From: Eunapius fragilis | Lineage: Eukaryota; Porifera; Demospongiae; Spongillida; Spongillidae | Reading direction: 5' to 3' | Assembly (NCBI GenBank): GCA_963681505.1 | Contig: OY811981.1 | Location: forward strand, 434,001-498,000 | Length of the DNA stretch: 64,000 bases | In this document: one piece after another, positions 1-13,784 of the stretch | How positions within the stretch are numbered: the stretch's first letter is position 1 | Layout of the letters: every line of letters starts with the position of its first letter | Translations under genes and position numbers: made by a program | The notes under the pieces: model-generated | The model's input: the letters and a program-made list of their open reading frames with translations, nothing else | Database searches by the model: none | What the model was told of the DNA's origin: nothing

Positions 1-1640
1 CCCCGAGGATACCTGCTTTGGTATGGGTTTACCAAAGAATTCAAACGTAGGTTCCCACCCATACATTTCTATGGGAAATTTTTGACTATCTTAGCATCGA
101 GGTGTTGATGAGACATGGAATATGAGCAAACCACTGCACACATGGAAGAGAGCAGTAACCATTGCTCTATCTTTTTTTAATGCCACCCCGAGCATACCTT
201 CTTCGGTGTGGGTTACCCAAGCGATTCAAAAGTAGGTTCCAACCCATACATTCCTATGGGAAACCACCCATACATCTCTGTGGGAAATAGTGACTATCTT
301 AGCATCGAGGTGTTGATGAGACATGCAATATGAGCAAACCACTGCACACATGGAAGATAGCAGTAACCATTCCTCTATCTGTTTTAAATGCCACCCCGAG
401 CATACCTGCTTCGGTATGGGATACCCAAGCGATTCAAAAGTAGGTTCCCACCCATACATTCCTATGGGAAACCACCCATACATCTCAATGGGAAATAGTG
501 ACTATCTTAGCATCGAGGTGTTGATGAGACATGCAATATGAGCAAACCACTGCACACATGGAAGATAGCAGTAACCACTCCTCTATCTCTTTTTAATGCC
601 ACCCCGAGGATACCTGCTTTGGTATGGGTTTACCAAGCGATTCAAAAGTAGGTTCCCACCCATACATTTCTATGGGAAATTTTTGACTATCTTAGCATCG
701 AGGTGTTGATGAGTCATGCAATATGAGCAAACCACTGCACACATGGAAGATAGCAGTAACCATTCCTCTATCTGTTTTAAATGCCACCCCGAGGATACCT
801 GCTTTGGTATGGGTTTACCAAGCGATTCAAAAGTAGGTTCCCACCCATACATTTCTATGGGAAATTTTTGACTATCTTAGCATCGAGGTGTTGATGAGTC
901 ATGCAATATGAGCAAACCACTGCACACATGGAAGATAGCAGTAACCATTCCTCTATCTGTTTTAAATGCCACCCCGAGGATACCTGCTTTGGTATGGGTT
1001 TACCAAGCGATTCAAAAGTAGGTTCCCACCCATACATTTCTATGGGAAATATTTGACTATCTTAGCATCGAGGTGTTGATGAGACATGGAATATGAGCAA
1101 ACCACTGCACACATGGAAGATAGCAGTAACCATTCCTCTATCTGTTTTAAATGCCACCCCGAGGATACCTGCTTTGGTATGGGTTTACCAAGCGATTCAA
1201 AAGTAGGTTCCAACCCATACATTCCTATGGGAAACCACCCATACATCTCTATGGGAAATATTGACTATCTTAGCATAGAGGTGTTGATGAGACATGCAAT
1301 ATGAGCAAACCACTGCACACATGGAAGATAGCAGTAACCATTCCTCTATCTGTTTTAAATGCCACCCCGAGGATACCTGCTTTGGTATGGGTTTACCAAG
1401 CGATTCAAAAGTAGGTTCCCACCCATACATTCCTATGGGAAACCACCCATACATCTCTGTGGCAAAAAGTGACTATCTTAGCATCGAGGTGTTGATGAGA
1501 CATGCAATATGAGCAAACCACTGCACACATGGAAGATAGCAGTAACCATTCCTCTATCTGTTTTAAATGCCACCCCGAGGATACCTGCTTTGGTATGGGT
1601 TTACCAAGCGATTCAAAAGTAGGTTCCCACCCATACATTT

Positions 1641-3350
1641 CTATGGGAAATTTTTGACTATCTTAGCATCGAGGTGTTGATGAGTCATGCAATATGAGCA
1701 AACCACTGCACACATGGAAGATAGCAGTAACCATTCCTCTATCTGTTTTAAATGCCACCCCGAGGATACCTGCTTTGGTATGGGTTTACCAAGCGATTCA
1801 AAAGTAGGTTCCCACCCATACATTTCTATGGGAAATTTTTGACTATCTTAGCATCGAGGTGTTGATGAGACATGGAATATGAGCAAACCACTGCACACAT
1901 GGAAGATAGCAGTAACCATTGCTCTATCTGTTTTTAATGCCACCCCGAGCATACCTTCTTCGGTGTGGGTTACCCAAGCGATTCAAAAGTAGGTTCCAAC
2001 CCATACATTCCTATGGGAAACCACCCATACATCTCTGTGGGAAATATTGACTATCTTAGCATAGAGGTGTTGATGAGACATGCAATATGAGCAAACCACT
2101 GCACACATGGAAGATAGCAGTAACCATTCCTCTATCTGTTTTAAATGCCACCCCGAGGATACCTGCTTTGGTATGGGTTTACCAAGCGATTCAAAAGTAG
2201 GTTCCCACCCATACATTTCTATGGGAAATTTTTGACTATCTTAGCATCGTTGTGTTGATGAGTCATGCAATATAAGCAAACCACTGCACACATGGAAGAT
2301 AGCAGTAACCATTCCTCTATCTGTTTTAAATGCCACCCCGAGGATACCTGCTTTGGTATGGGTTTACCAAGCGATTCAAAAGTAGGTTCCCACCCATACA
2401 TTTCTATGGGAAATTTTTGACTATCTTAGCATCGAGGTGTTGATGAGACATGGAATATGAGCAAACCACTGCACACATGGAAGATAGCAGTAACCATTGC
2501 TCTATCTGTTTTTAATGCCACCCCGAGCATACCTTCTTCGGTGTGGGTTACCCAAGCGATTCAAAAGTAGGTTCCAACCCATACATTCCTATTGGAAACC
2601 ACCCATACAACTCTATGGGAAATATTGACTATCTTAGCATAGAGGTGTTGATGAGACATGCAATATGAGCAAACCACTGCACACATGGAAGAAAGCAGTA
2701 ACCATTCCTCTATCTGTTTTAAATGCCACCCCGAGGATACCTGCTTTGGTATGGGTTTACCAAGCGATTCAAAAGTAGGTTCCCACCCATACATTTTTAT
2801 GGGAAATTTTTGACTATCTTAGCATCGTTGTGTTGATGAGTCATGCAATATGAGCAAACCACTGCACACATGGAAGATAGCAGTAACCATTCCTCTATCT
2901 GTTTTAAATGCCACCCCGAGGATACCTGCTTTGGTATGGGTTTACCAAGCGATTCAAAAGTAGGTTCCCACCCATACATTTCTATGGGAAATTTTTGACT
3001 ATCTTAGCATCGAGGTGTTGATGAGACATGGAATATGAGCAAACCACTGCACACATGGAAGATAGCAGTAACCATTGCTCTATCTGTTTTTAATGCCACC
3101 CCGAGCATACCTTCTTCGGTGTGGGTTACCCAAGCGATTCAAAAGTAGGTTCCAACCCATACATTCCTATGGGAAACCACCCATACATCTCTATGGGAAA
3201 TATTGACTATCTTAGCATAGAGGTGTTGATGAGACATGCAATATGAGCAAACCACTGCACACATGGAAGATAGCAGTAACCATTCCTCTATCTGTTTTAA
3301 ATGCCACCCCGAGGATACCTGCTTTGGTATGGGTTTACCAAGCGATTCAA
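1641..3350. repeat. Higher-order repeat, 578-bp trimer unit in satellite A
   Basis: Three consecutive monomers (185+185+208) recur as a block with a 578-bp period, anchored at positions 1983, 2561 and 3139. The order of diagnostic variants (TTTTTGAC type, TTTTTGAC type, ATTGAC type) is the same in each copy. Copies differ at only a few sites, for instance a shared TTGTGTTG change near 2250 and 2828. Confidence 0.85.
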
Positions 3351-3554
3351 AAGTAGGTTCCCACCCATACATTCCTATGGGAAACCACCCATACATCTCT
3401 GTGGGAAATAGTGACTATCTTAGCATCGAGGTGTTGATGAGACATGCAATATGAGCAAACCACTGCACACATGGAAGATAGCAGTAACCATTCCTCTATC
3501 TGTTTTAAATGCCACCCCGAGCATACCTGCTTCGGTATGGGATACCCAAGCGAT

Positions 3555-5600
3555 TCAAAAGTAGGTTCCCACCCATACATTCCTATGGGAAACCACCCAT
3601 ACATCTCTGTGGGAAATAGTGACTATCTTAGCATCGAGGTGTTGATGAGACATGCAATATGAGCAAACCACTGCACACATGGAAGATAGCAGTAACCATT
3701 CCTCTATCTGTTTTAAATGCCACCCCGAGCATACCTGCTTCGGTATGGGATACCCAAGCGATTCAAAAGTAGGTTCCCACCCATACATTCCTATGGGAAA
3801 CCACCCATACATCTCTATGGGAAATAGTGACTATCTTAGCATCGAGGTGTTGATGAGACATGCAATATGAGCAAACCACTGCACACATGGAAGATAGCAG
3901 TAACCACTCCTCTATCTCTTTTTAATGCCACCCCGAGGATACCTGCTTTGGTATGGGTTTACCAAGCGATTCAAAAGTAGGTTCCCACCCATACATTTCT
4001 ATGGGAAATTTTTGACTATCTTAGCATCGAGGTGTTGATGAGTCATGCAATATGAGCAAACCACTGCACACATGGAAGATAGCAGTAACCATTCCTCTAT
4101 CTGTTTTAAATGCCACCCCGAGGATACCTGCTTTGGTATGGGTTTACCAAAGAATTCAAACGTAGGTTCCCACCCATACATTTCTATGGGAAATTTTTGA
4201 CTATCTTAGCATCGAGGTGTTGATGAGACATGGAATATGAGCAAACCACTGCACACATGGAAGATAGCAGTAACCATTGCTCTATCTTTTTTTAATGCCA
4301 CCCCGAGCATACCTTCTTCGGTGTGGGTTACCCAAGCGATTCAAAAGTAGGTTCCAACCCATACATTCCTATGGGAAACCACCCATACATCTCTGTGGGA
4401 AATAGTGAATATCTTAGCATCGAGGTGTTGATGAGACATGCAATATGAGCAAACCACTGCACACATGGAAGATAGCAGTAACCATTCCTCTATCTGTTTT
4501 AAATGCCACCCCGAGCATACCTGCTTCGGTATGGGATACCCAAGCGATTCAAAAGTAGGTTCCCACCCATACATTCCTATGGGAAACCACCCATACATCT
4601 CAATGGGAAATAGTGACTATCTTAGCATCGAGGTGTTGATGAGACATGCAATATGAGCAAACCACTGCACACATGGAAGATAGCAGTAACCACTCCTCTA
4701 TCTCTTTTTAATGCCACCCCGAGGATACCTGCTTTGGTATGGGTTTACCAAGCGATTCAAAAGTAGGTTCCCACCCATACATTTCTATGGGAAATTTTTG
4801 ACTATCTTAGCATCGAGGTGTTGATGAGTCATGCAATATGAGCAAACCACTGCACACATGGAAGATAGCAGTAACCATTCCTCTATCTGTTTTAAATGCC
4901 ACCCCGAGGATACCTGCTTTGGTATGGGTTTACCAAAGAATTCAAACGTAGGTTCCCACCCATACATTTCTATGGGAAATTTTTGACTATCTTAGCATCG
5001 AGGTGTTGATGAGACATGGAATATGAGCAAACCACTGCACACATGGAAGAGAGCAGTAACCATTGCTCTATCTTTTTTTAATGCCACCCCGAGCATACCT
5101 TCTTCGGTGTGGGTTACCCAAGCGATTCAAAAGTAGGTTCCAACCCATACATTCCTATGGGAAACCACCCATACATCTCTGTGGGAAATAGTGACTATCT
5201 TAGCATCGAGGTGTTGATGAGACATGCAATATGAGCAAACCACTGCACACATGGAAGATAGCAGTAACCATTCCTCTATCTGTTTTAAATGCCACCCCGA
5301 GCATACCTGCTTCGGTATGGGATACCCAAGCGATTCAAAAGTAGGTTCCCACCCATACATTCCTATGGGAAACCACCCATACATCTCAATGGGAAATAGT
5401 GACTATCTTAGCATCGAGGTGTTGATGAGACATGCAATATGAGCAAACCACTGCACACATGGAAGATAGCAGTAACCACTCCTCTATCTCTTTTTAATGC
5501 CACCCCGAGGATACCTGCTTTGGTATGGGTTTACCAAGCGATTCAAAAGTAGGTTCCCACCCATACATTTCTATGGGAAATTTTTGACTATCTTAGCATC
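3555..5600. repeat. Higher-order repeat, 786-bp tetramer unit in satellite A
   Basis: A four-monomer block (185+185+208+208) recurs with a 786-bp period, anchored at 3555, 4341 and 5127 and again at 3999 and 4785. Copies share the private variant ACCAAAGAATTCAAACG (4146 and 4932), which is also seen at base 32. The block is therefore a recent local amplification that also seeded the left edge of the window. Confidence 0.8.
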
Positions 5601-7889
5601 GAGGTGTTGATGAGACATGGAATATGAGCAAACCACTGCACACATGGAAGAGAGCAGTAACCATTGCTCTATCTTTTTTTAATGCCACCCCGAGCATATC
5701 TTCTTCGGTGTGGGTTACCCAAGCGATTCAAAAGTAGGTTCCAACCCATACATTCCTATGGGAAACCACCCATACATCTCTATGGGAAATATTGACTATC
5801 TTAGCATAGAGGTGTTGATGAGACATGCAATATGAGCAAACCACTGCACACATGGAAGATAGCAGTAACCATTCCTCTATCTGTTTTAAATGCCACCCCG
5901 AGGATACCTGCTTTGGTATGGGTTTACCAAGCGATTCAAAAGTAGGTTCCCACCCATACATTCCTATGGGAAACCACCCATACATCTCTGTGGGAAATAG
6001 TGACTATCTTAGCATCGAGGTGTTGATGAGACATGCAATATGAGCAAACCACTGCACACATGGAAGATAGCAGTAACCATTCCTCTATCTGTTTTAAATG
6101 CCACCCCGAGCATACCTGCTTCGGTATGGGATACCCAAGCGATTCAAAAGTAGGTTCCCACCTATACATTCCTATGGGAAACCACCCATACATCTCTGTG
6201 GGAAATAGTGACTATCTTAGCATCGAGGTGTTGATGAGACATGCAATATGAGCAAACTACTGCACACATGGAAGATAGCAGTAACCATTCCTCTATCTGT
6301 TTTAAATGCCACCCCGAGGATACCTGCTTTGGTATGGGTTTACCAAGCGATTCAAAAGTAGGTTCCCACCCATACATTTCTATGGGAAATTTTTGACTAT
6401 CTTAGCATCGAGGTGTTGATGAGACATGGAATATGAGCAAACCACTGCACACATGGAAGATAGCAGTAACCATTGCTCTATCTGTTTTTAATGCCACCCC
6501 GAGCATACCTTCTTCGGTGTGGGTTACCCAAGCGATTCAAAAGTAGGTTCCAACCCATACATTCCTATGGGAAACCACCCATACATCTCTATGGGAAATA
6601 TTGACTATCTTAGCATCGAGGTGTTGATGAGACATGCAATATGAGCAAACCACTGCACACATGGAAGATAGCAGTAACCATTCCTCTATCTGTTTTAAAT
6701 GCCACCCCGAGGATACCTGCTTTGGTATGGGTTTACCAAGCGATTCAAAAGTAGGTTCCCACCCATACATTTCTATGGGAAATTTTTGACTATCTTAGCA
6801 TCGAGGTGTTGATGAGACATGGAATATGAGCAAACCACTGCACACATGGAAGATAGCAGTAACCATTCCTCTGTCTGTTTTAAATGCCACCCCGAGGATA
6901 CCTGCTTCGGTATGGGATACCCAAGCGATTCAAAAGTAGGTTCCCACCCATACATTCCTATGGGAAACCACCCATACATCTCTATGGGAAATAGTGACTA
7001 TCTTAGCATCGAGGTGTTGATGAGACATGCAATATGAGCAAACCACTGCACACATGGAAGATAGCAGTAACCACTCCTCTATCTCTTTTTAATGCCACCC
7101 CGAGGATACCTGCTTTGGTATGGGTTTACCAAGCGATTCAAAAGTAGGCTCCCACCCATACATTTCTATGGGAAATTTTTGACTATCTTAGCATCGAGGT
7201 GTTGATGAGTCATGCAATATGAGCAAACCACTGCACACATGGAAGATAGCAGTAACCATTCCTCTATCTGTTTTAAATGCCACCCCGAGGATACCTGCTT
7301 TGGTATGGGTTTACCAAGCGATTCAAAAGTAGGTTCCCACCCATACATTTCTATGGGAAATTTTTGACTATCTTAGCATCAAGGTGTTGATGAGACATGG
7401 AATATGAGCAAACCACTGCACACATGGAAGATAGCAGTAACCATTGCTCTATCTGTTTTTAATGCCACCCCGAGCATACCTTCTTCGGTGTGGGTTACCC
7501 AAGCGATTCAAAAGTAGGTTCCAACCCATACATTCCTATGGGAAACCACCCATACATCTCTATGGGAAATATTGACTATCTTAGCATAGAGGTGTTGATG
7601 AGACATGCAATATGAGCAAACCATTGCACACATGGAAGATAGCAGTAACCATTCCTCTATCTGTTTTAAATGCCACCCCGAGGATACCTGCTTTGGTATG
7701 GGTTTACCAAGCGATTCAAAAGTAGGTTCCTACCCATACATTTCTATGGGAAATTTTTGACTATCTTAGCATCGAGGTGTTGATGAGACATGGAATATGA
7801 GCAAACCACTGCACACATGGAAGATAGCAGTAACCATTGCTCTATCTGTTTATAATGCCACCCCGAGCATACCTTCTTCGGTGTGGGTT

Positions 7890-10800
7890 ACCCAAGCGAT
7901 TCAAAAGTAGGTTCCAACCCATACATTCCTATGGGAAACCACCCATACATCTCTATGGGAAATATTGACTATCTTAGCATAGAGGTGTTGATGAGACATG
8001 CAATATGAGTAAACCACTGCACACATGGAAGATAGCAGTAACCATTCCTCTATCTGTTTTAAATGCCACCCCGAGGATACCTGCTTTGGTATGGGTTTAC
8101 CAAGCGATTCAAAAGTAGGTTCCCACCCATACATTCCTATGGGAAACCACCCATACATCTCTGTGGGAAATAGTGACTATCTTAGCATCGAGGTGTTGAT
8201 GAGACATGCAATATGAGCAAACCACTGCACACATGGAAGATAGCAGTAACCATTCCTCTATCTGTTTTACATGCCACCCCGAGCATACCTGCTTCGGTAT
8301 GGGATACCCAAGCGATTCAAAAGTAGGTTCCCACCCATACATTCCTATGGGAAACCACCCATACATCTCTATGGGAAATAGTGACTATCTTAGCATCGAG
8401 GTGTTGATGAGACATGCAATATGAGCAAACCACTGCACACATGGAAGATAGCAGTAACCACTCCTCTATCTCTTTTTAATGCCACCCCGAGGATACCTGC
8501 TTTGGTATGGGTTTACCAAGCGATTCAAAAGTAGGTTCCCACCCATACATTTCTATGGGAAATTTTTGACTATCTTAGCATCGAGGTGTTGATGAGTCAT
8601 GCAATATGAGCAAACCACTGCACACATGGAAGATAGCAGTAACCATTCCTCTATCTGTTTTAAATGCCACCCCGAGGATACCTGCTTTGGTATGGGTTTA
8701 CCAAGCGATTCAAAAGTAGGTTCCCACCCATACATTTCTATGGGAAATTTTTGACTATCTTAGCATCGAGGTGTTGATGAGTCATGCAATATGAGCAAAC
8801 CACTGCACACATGGAAGATAGCAGTAACCATTCCTCTATCTGTTTTAAATGCCACCCCGAGGATACCTTCTTTGGTATGGGTTTACCAAGCGATTCAAAA
8901 GTAGGTTCCCACCCATACATTTCTATGGGAAATATTTGACTATCTTAGCATCGAGGTGTTGATGAGACATGGAATATGAGCAAACCACTGCACACATGGA
9001 AGATAGCAGTAACCATTCCTCTATCTGTTTTAAATGCCACCCCGAGGATACCTGCTTTGGTATGGGTTTACCAAGCGATTCAAAAGTAGGTTCCAACCCA
9101 TACATTCCTATGGGAAACCACCCATACATCTCTATGGGAAATATTGACTATCTTAGCATAGAGGTGTTGATGAGACATGCAATATGAGCAAACCACTGCA
9201 CACATGGAAGATAGCAGTAACCATTCCTCTATCTGTTTTAAATGCCACCCCGAGGATACCTGCTTTGGTATGGGTTTACCAAGCGATTCAAAAGTAGGTT
9301 CCAACCCATACATTCCTATGGGAAACCACCCATACATCTCTATGGGAAATATTGACTATCTTAGCATAGAGGTGTTGATGAGACATGCAATATGAGCAAA
9401 CCACTGCACACATGGAAGATAGCAGTAACCATTCCTCTATCTGTTTTAAATGCCACCCCGAGGATACCTGCTTTGGTATGGGTTTACCAAGCGATTCAAA
9501 AGTAGGTTCCCACCCATACATTCCTATGGGAAACCACCCATACATCTCTGTGGGAAATAGTGACTATCTTAGCATCGAGGTGTTGATGAGACATGCAATA
9601 TGAGCAAACCACTGCACACATGGAAGATAGCAGTAACCATTCCTCTATCTGTTTTAAATGCCACCCCGAGGATACCTGCTTTGGTATGGGTTTACCAAGC
9701 GATTCAAAAGTAGGTTCCCACCCATACATTTCTATGGGAAATTTTTGACTATCTTAGTATCGAGGTGTTGATGAGTCATGCAATATGAGCAAACCACTGC
9801 ACACATGGAAGATAGCAGTAACCATTCCTCTATCTGTTTTAAATGCCACCCCGAGGATACCTGCTTTGGTATGGGTTTACCAAGCGATTCAAAAGTAGGT
9901 TCCCACCCATACATTCCTATGGGAAACCACCCATACATCTCTGTGGGAAATAGTGACTATCTTAGCATCGAGGTGTTGATGAGACATGCAATATGAGCAA
10001 ACCACTGCACACATGGAAGATAGCAGTAACCATTCCTCTATCTGTTTTAAATGCCACCCCGAGCATACCTGCTTCGGTATGGGATACCCAAGCGATTCAA
10101 AAGTAGGTTCCAACCCATACATTCCTATGGGAAACCACCCATACATCTCTATGGGAAATATTGACTATCTTAGCATAGAGGTGTTGATGAGACATGCAAT
10201 ATGAGCAAACCACTGCACACATGGAAGATAGCAGTAACCATTCCTCTATCTGTTTTAAATGCCACCCCGAGGATACCTGCTTTGGTATGGGTTTACCAAG
10301 CGATTCAAAAGTAGGTTCCCAACCATACATTCCTATGGGAAACCACCCATACATCTCTGTGGGAAATAGTGACTATCTTAGCATCGAGGTGTTGATGAGA
10401 CATGCAATATGAGCAAACCACTGCACACATGGAAGATAGCAGTAACCATTCCTCTATCTGTTTTAAATGCCACCCCGAGGATACCTGCTTTGGTATGGGT
10501 TTACCAAGCGATTCAAAAGTAGGTTCCCACCCATACATTTCTATGGGAAATTTTTGACTATCTTAGCATCGAGGTGTTGATGAGTCATGCAATATGAGCA
10601 AACCACTGCACACATGGAAGATAGCAGTAACCATTCCTCTATCTGTTTTAAATGCCACCCCGAGGATACCTGCTTTGGTATGGGTTTACCAAGCGATTCA
10701 AAAGTAGGTTCCCACCCATACATTCCTATGGGAAACCACCCATACATCTCTGTGGGAAATAGTGACTATCTTAGCATCGAGGTGTTGATGAGACATGCAA

Positions 10801-12472
10801 TATGAGCAAACCACTGCACACATGGAAGATAGCAGTAACCATTCCTCTATCTGTTTTAAATGCCACCCCGAGCATACCTGCTTCGGTATGGGATACCCAA
10901 GCGATTCAAAAGTAGGTTCCAACCCATACATTCCTATGGGAAACCACCCATACATCTCTATGGGAAATATTGACTATCTTAGCATAGAGGTGTTGATGAG
11001 ACATGCAATATGAGTAAACCACTGCACACATGGAAGATAGCAGTAACCATTCCTCTATCTGTTTTAAATGCCACCCCGAGGATACCTGCTTTGGTATGGG
11101 TTTACCAAGCGATTCAAAAGTAGGTTCCCACCCATACATTCCTATGGGAAACCACCCATACATCTCTGTGGGAAATAGTGACTATCTTAGCATCGAGGTG
11201 TTGATGAGACATGCAATATGAGCAAACCACTGCACACATGGAAGATAGCAGTAACCATTCCTCTATCTGTTTTACATGCCACCCCGAGCATACCTGCTTC
11301 GGTATGGGATACCCAAGCGATTCAAAAGTAGGTTCCCACCCATACATTCCTATGGGAAACCACCCATACATCTCTATGGGAAATAGTGACTATCTTAGCA
11401 TCGAGGTGTTGATGAGACATGCAATATGAGCAAACCACTGCACACATGGAAGATAGCAGTAACCACTCCTCTATCTCTTTTTAATGCCACCCCGAGGATA
11501 CCTGCTTTGGTATGGGTTTACCAAGCGATTCAAAAGTAGGTTCCCACCCATACATTTCTATGGGAAATTTTTGACTATCTTAGCATCGAGGTGTTGATGA
11601 GTCATGCAATATGAGCAAACCACTGCACACATGGAAGATAGCAGTAACCATTCCTCTATCTGTTTTAAATGCCACCCCGAGGATACCTGCTTTGGTATGG
11701 GTTTACCAAGCGATTCAAAAGTAGGTTCCCACCCATACATTTCTATGGGAAATTTTTGACTATCTTAGCATCGAGGTGTTGATGAGTCATGCAATATGAG
11801 CAAACCACTGCACACATGGAAGATAGCAGTAACCATTCCTCTATCTGTTTTAAATGCCACCCCGAGGATACCTGCTTTGGTATGGGTTTACCAAGCGATT
11901 CAAAAGTAGGTTCCCACCCATACATTTCTATGGGAAATATTTGACTATCTTAGCATCGAGGTGTTGATGAGACATGGAATATGAGCAAACCACTGCACAC
12001 ATGGAAGATAGCAGTAACCATTCCTCTATCTGTTTTAAATGCCACCCCGAGGATACCTGCTTTGGTATGGGTTTACCAAGCGATTCAAAAGTAGGTTCCA
12101 ACCCATACATTCCTATGGGAAACCACCCATACATCTCTATGGGAAATATTGACTATCTTAGCATAGAGGTGTTGATGAGACATGCAATATGAGCAAACCA
12201 CTGCACACATGGAAGATAGCAGTAACCATTCCTCTATCTGTTTTAAATGCCACCCCGAGGATACCTGCTTTGGTATGGGTTTACCAAGCGATTCAAAAGT
12301 AGGTTCCCACCCATACATTCCTATGGGAAACCACCCATACATCTCTGTGGGAAATAGTGACTATCTTAGCATCGAGGTGTTGATGAGACATGCAATATGA
12401 GCAAACCACTGCACACATGGAAGATAGCAGTAACCATTCCTCTATCTGTTTTAAATGCCACCCCGAGGATAC
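7890..12472. repeat. Large 3005-bp duplication within satellite A
   Basis: The stretch starting near 7890 is repeated at an offset of 3005 bp from near 10895 up to the gap. Both copies share private changes not seen elsewhere in the array: GAGTAAACC at 8007 and 11012, and TTTTACATGCC near 8270 and 11273. Inside it an 809-bp block (185+3x208) is also duplicated (anchors 9889 and 10698). A more distant relationship exists at offset 7883 to the first 1.6 kb. These nested levels show several generations of unequal exchange. Confidence 0.8.
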
Positions 12473-12672
12473 NNNNNNNNNNNNNNNNNNNNNNNNNNNN
12501 NNNNNNNNNNNNNNNNNNNNNNNNNNNNNNNNNNNNNNNNNNNNNNNNNNNNNNNNNNNNNNNNNNNNNNNNNNNNNNNNNNNNNNNNNNNNNNNNNNNN
12601 NNNNNNNNNNNNNNNNNNNNNNNNNNNNNNNNNNNNNNNNNNNNNNNNNNNNNNNNNNNNNNNNNNNNNNNN
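12473..12672. other. Assembly gap of exactly 200 N
   Basis: The run is 200 unknown bases. The left side breaks inside a satellite A monomer; the right side starts inside an open minus-strand reading frame. A round length suggests a placeholder rather than a measured distance, so both the end of satellite A and the 3' end of the adjacent gene are missing. Any reading frame drawn through it is meaningless. Confidence 0.97.
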
Positions 12673-13784
12673 ACAGCACTGTTGACATTTGTACTGTTCC
12701 GCACACTGCCGGACAAGACATTGGTATGTCTTGGTCCCTCTCCGATTCGATAGCGTTGGTTATGTAGACGTCTACACCATGGCTTTCACCGCGCGAGTCC
12801 TTGAGGAGTGTGCCAACGCGGTGATTAGCCATGTTCTCCACGACAGAGGAAAGGTGGTGCAATGCGCGAACCTGTGTGTGTGCGCGTGCGCGCAAAAAAA
12901 AGTGTTATAAAAAAATATACATGCATGCGCATGCATAGGTATATAACCTTATTGCACAGTGCAGGAAGGCCTCTTTCACCTCTGTCGTGGAGAGTAGACT
13001 CCAGCAGTGCTTCCACCTTCTCCGCCGTGCTACCCAGCCCGAGGTGAAGGGAGGTCCACTCGATGTTAGTGGCGATGAACCTCCCTATCACCTCGGGCGA
13101 TGCTGCTTTAATTGTGAGGTCCACAGATGACCTGGACACCTCAGGCTCTATTGGGAGGGTAACCTCTTCCGTGGCTCTTTGGACCTGCCAACCAGTGGAA
13201 GAGTCCCTCACAACGGAGCCCGAGGTGTCGCAGGTCCGTTTTCTTTTCCTGGCCGCCGCCTCCTGAGGTGTCCTCGTCGTCCCTGCATGGATTAAATTTC
13301 GTAACTGAGGGAGGGAGGATATACCGCGCAAACCGGAGACGTGTCGTGGTAGTGGTGGTGGTGCTGGTCGTGGTGGTGGTGGTGGTGGTGGTGGTGGTGG
13401 TGGTGGTGGTGGAGACCGCGTTGGTGGTGATGGTGGTGATGATGCCTGGGAAGACAGGCCAGATGGACTTCCTAGATCTGTACATAAAAATGAGTAACCG
13501 TGGATATGCGTCGCGCGACTTATTATATATAAAAAAACCTGAGCTGGAAAAAGAGCCCACATAACGCGTCGTCGCAGGAGCACGTGGCCAGACCCTCGCG
13601 GGCAAAATGGCATGAATCAACTCTGCCAAATCAGAGAGGAGTCGGGCCACTGAAGGGTCAAGCTGCTGAGCCAGGTATGGTCTGGCTCCGGCGATCGACG
13701 CGTTGAGGTTCTTTGCCAAGTCCGCTATGGTGCGCTCCACCGTCGATAGGGCCATCATGTCATATGATGACAACTGATACAGAT
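12673..13784 (-). CDS. Partial multi-exon gene, helix-rich protein of unknown function
   Basis: Best host-gene candidate in the window. Three exon-like blocks are read right to left. Block A, about 13784-13594, follows a pyrimidine-rich TTTGTAG acceptor and encodes a helical segment including VERTIADLAKNLNASIAGA. Block B, 13304-12948, follows CTCCCTCCCTCAG and encodes 119 residues with a basic AARKRKR stretch (possible nuclear signal) and IEWTSLHLGLGSTAEKVEAL. Block C starts at 12871 after CACACACAG and stays open into the gap. The B-C intron is 76 bp, and both of its edges fall between codons, so the frame continues (..LCNK then VRALHHL..). The A-B intron carries a GGT/ACC microsatellite, and its donor is weak and uncertain. 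The W-x-x-L-x-x-x-LG pattern with a later VGTLLKD loosely recalls a Death-fold domain; that is speculation. The 5' start is not visible. Confidence 0.5.
13345..13411. repeat. GGT/ACC trinucleotide microsatellite
   Basis: Interrupted, then pure, GTG repeats of about 22 units. The repeat creates long poly-proline, poly-threonine or poly-valine frames in different registers, which make both minus-strand frames look longer than they are. It sits in the presumed intron between blocks A and B of the partial gene. Confidence 0.9.

Larger units (their letters stand above)
1..12472. repeat. Satellite A: 185/208-bp tandem array
   Basis: About 64 head-to-tail monomers cover the whole interval. The array is already in progress at base 1 and is cut by the assembly gap, so its true length is unknown. 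There are two length classes, 185 and 208 bp. The 23-bp difference is a duplication of a small hairpin module (CCCATA, 6-nt loop, TATGGG). A second hairpin (CATACC, loop, GGTATG) lies about 40 bp upstream. Monomers differ at recurrent diagnostic sites, for example GAGGATACCTGCTTTGG versus GAGCATACCTGCTTCGG. Each monomer carries a 60-85 codon open frame on the minus strand and often a 72-codon one on the plus strand, but neither period is a multiple of three and the frames never join. I regard it as non-coding satellite; the monomer length is in the nucleosome-plus-linker range seen in many centromeric satellites (inference). Confidence 0.95.

Noticed and set aside
226-12400. Family of small proteins encoded by each satellite A monomer
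   Set aside because: Conservation is no higher than the monomer as a whole, plus-strand frames overlap them, and the monomer length is not a multiple of three.
12293-12895. 200-codon frame spanning the gap
   Set aside because: Crosses 200 unknown bases and joins satellite to unique DNA; only the 12673-12871 part was kept as exon C.
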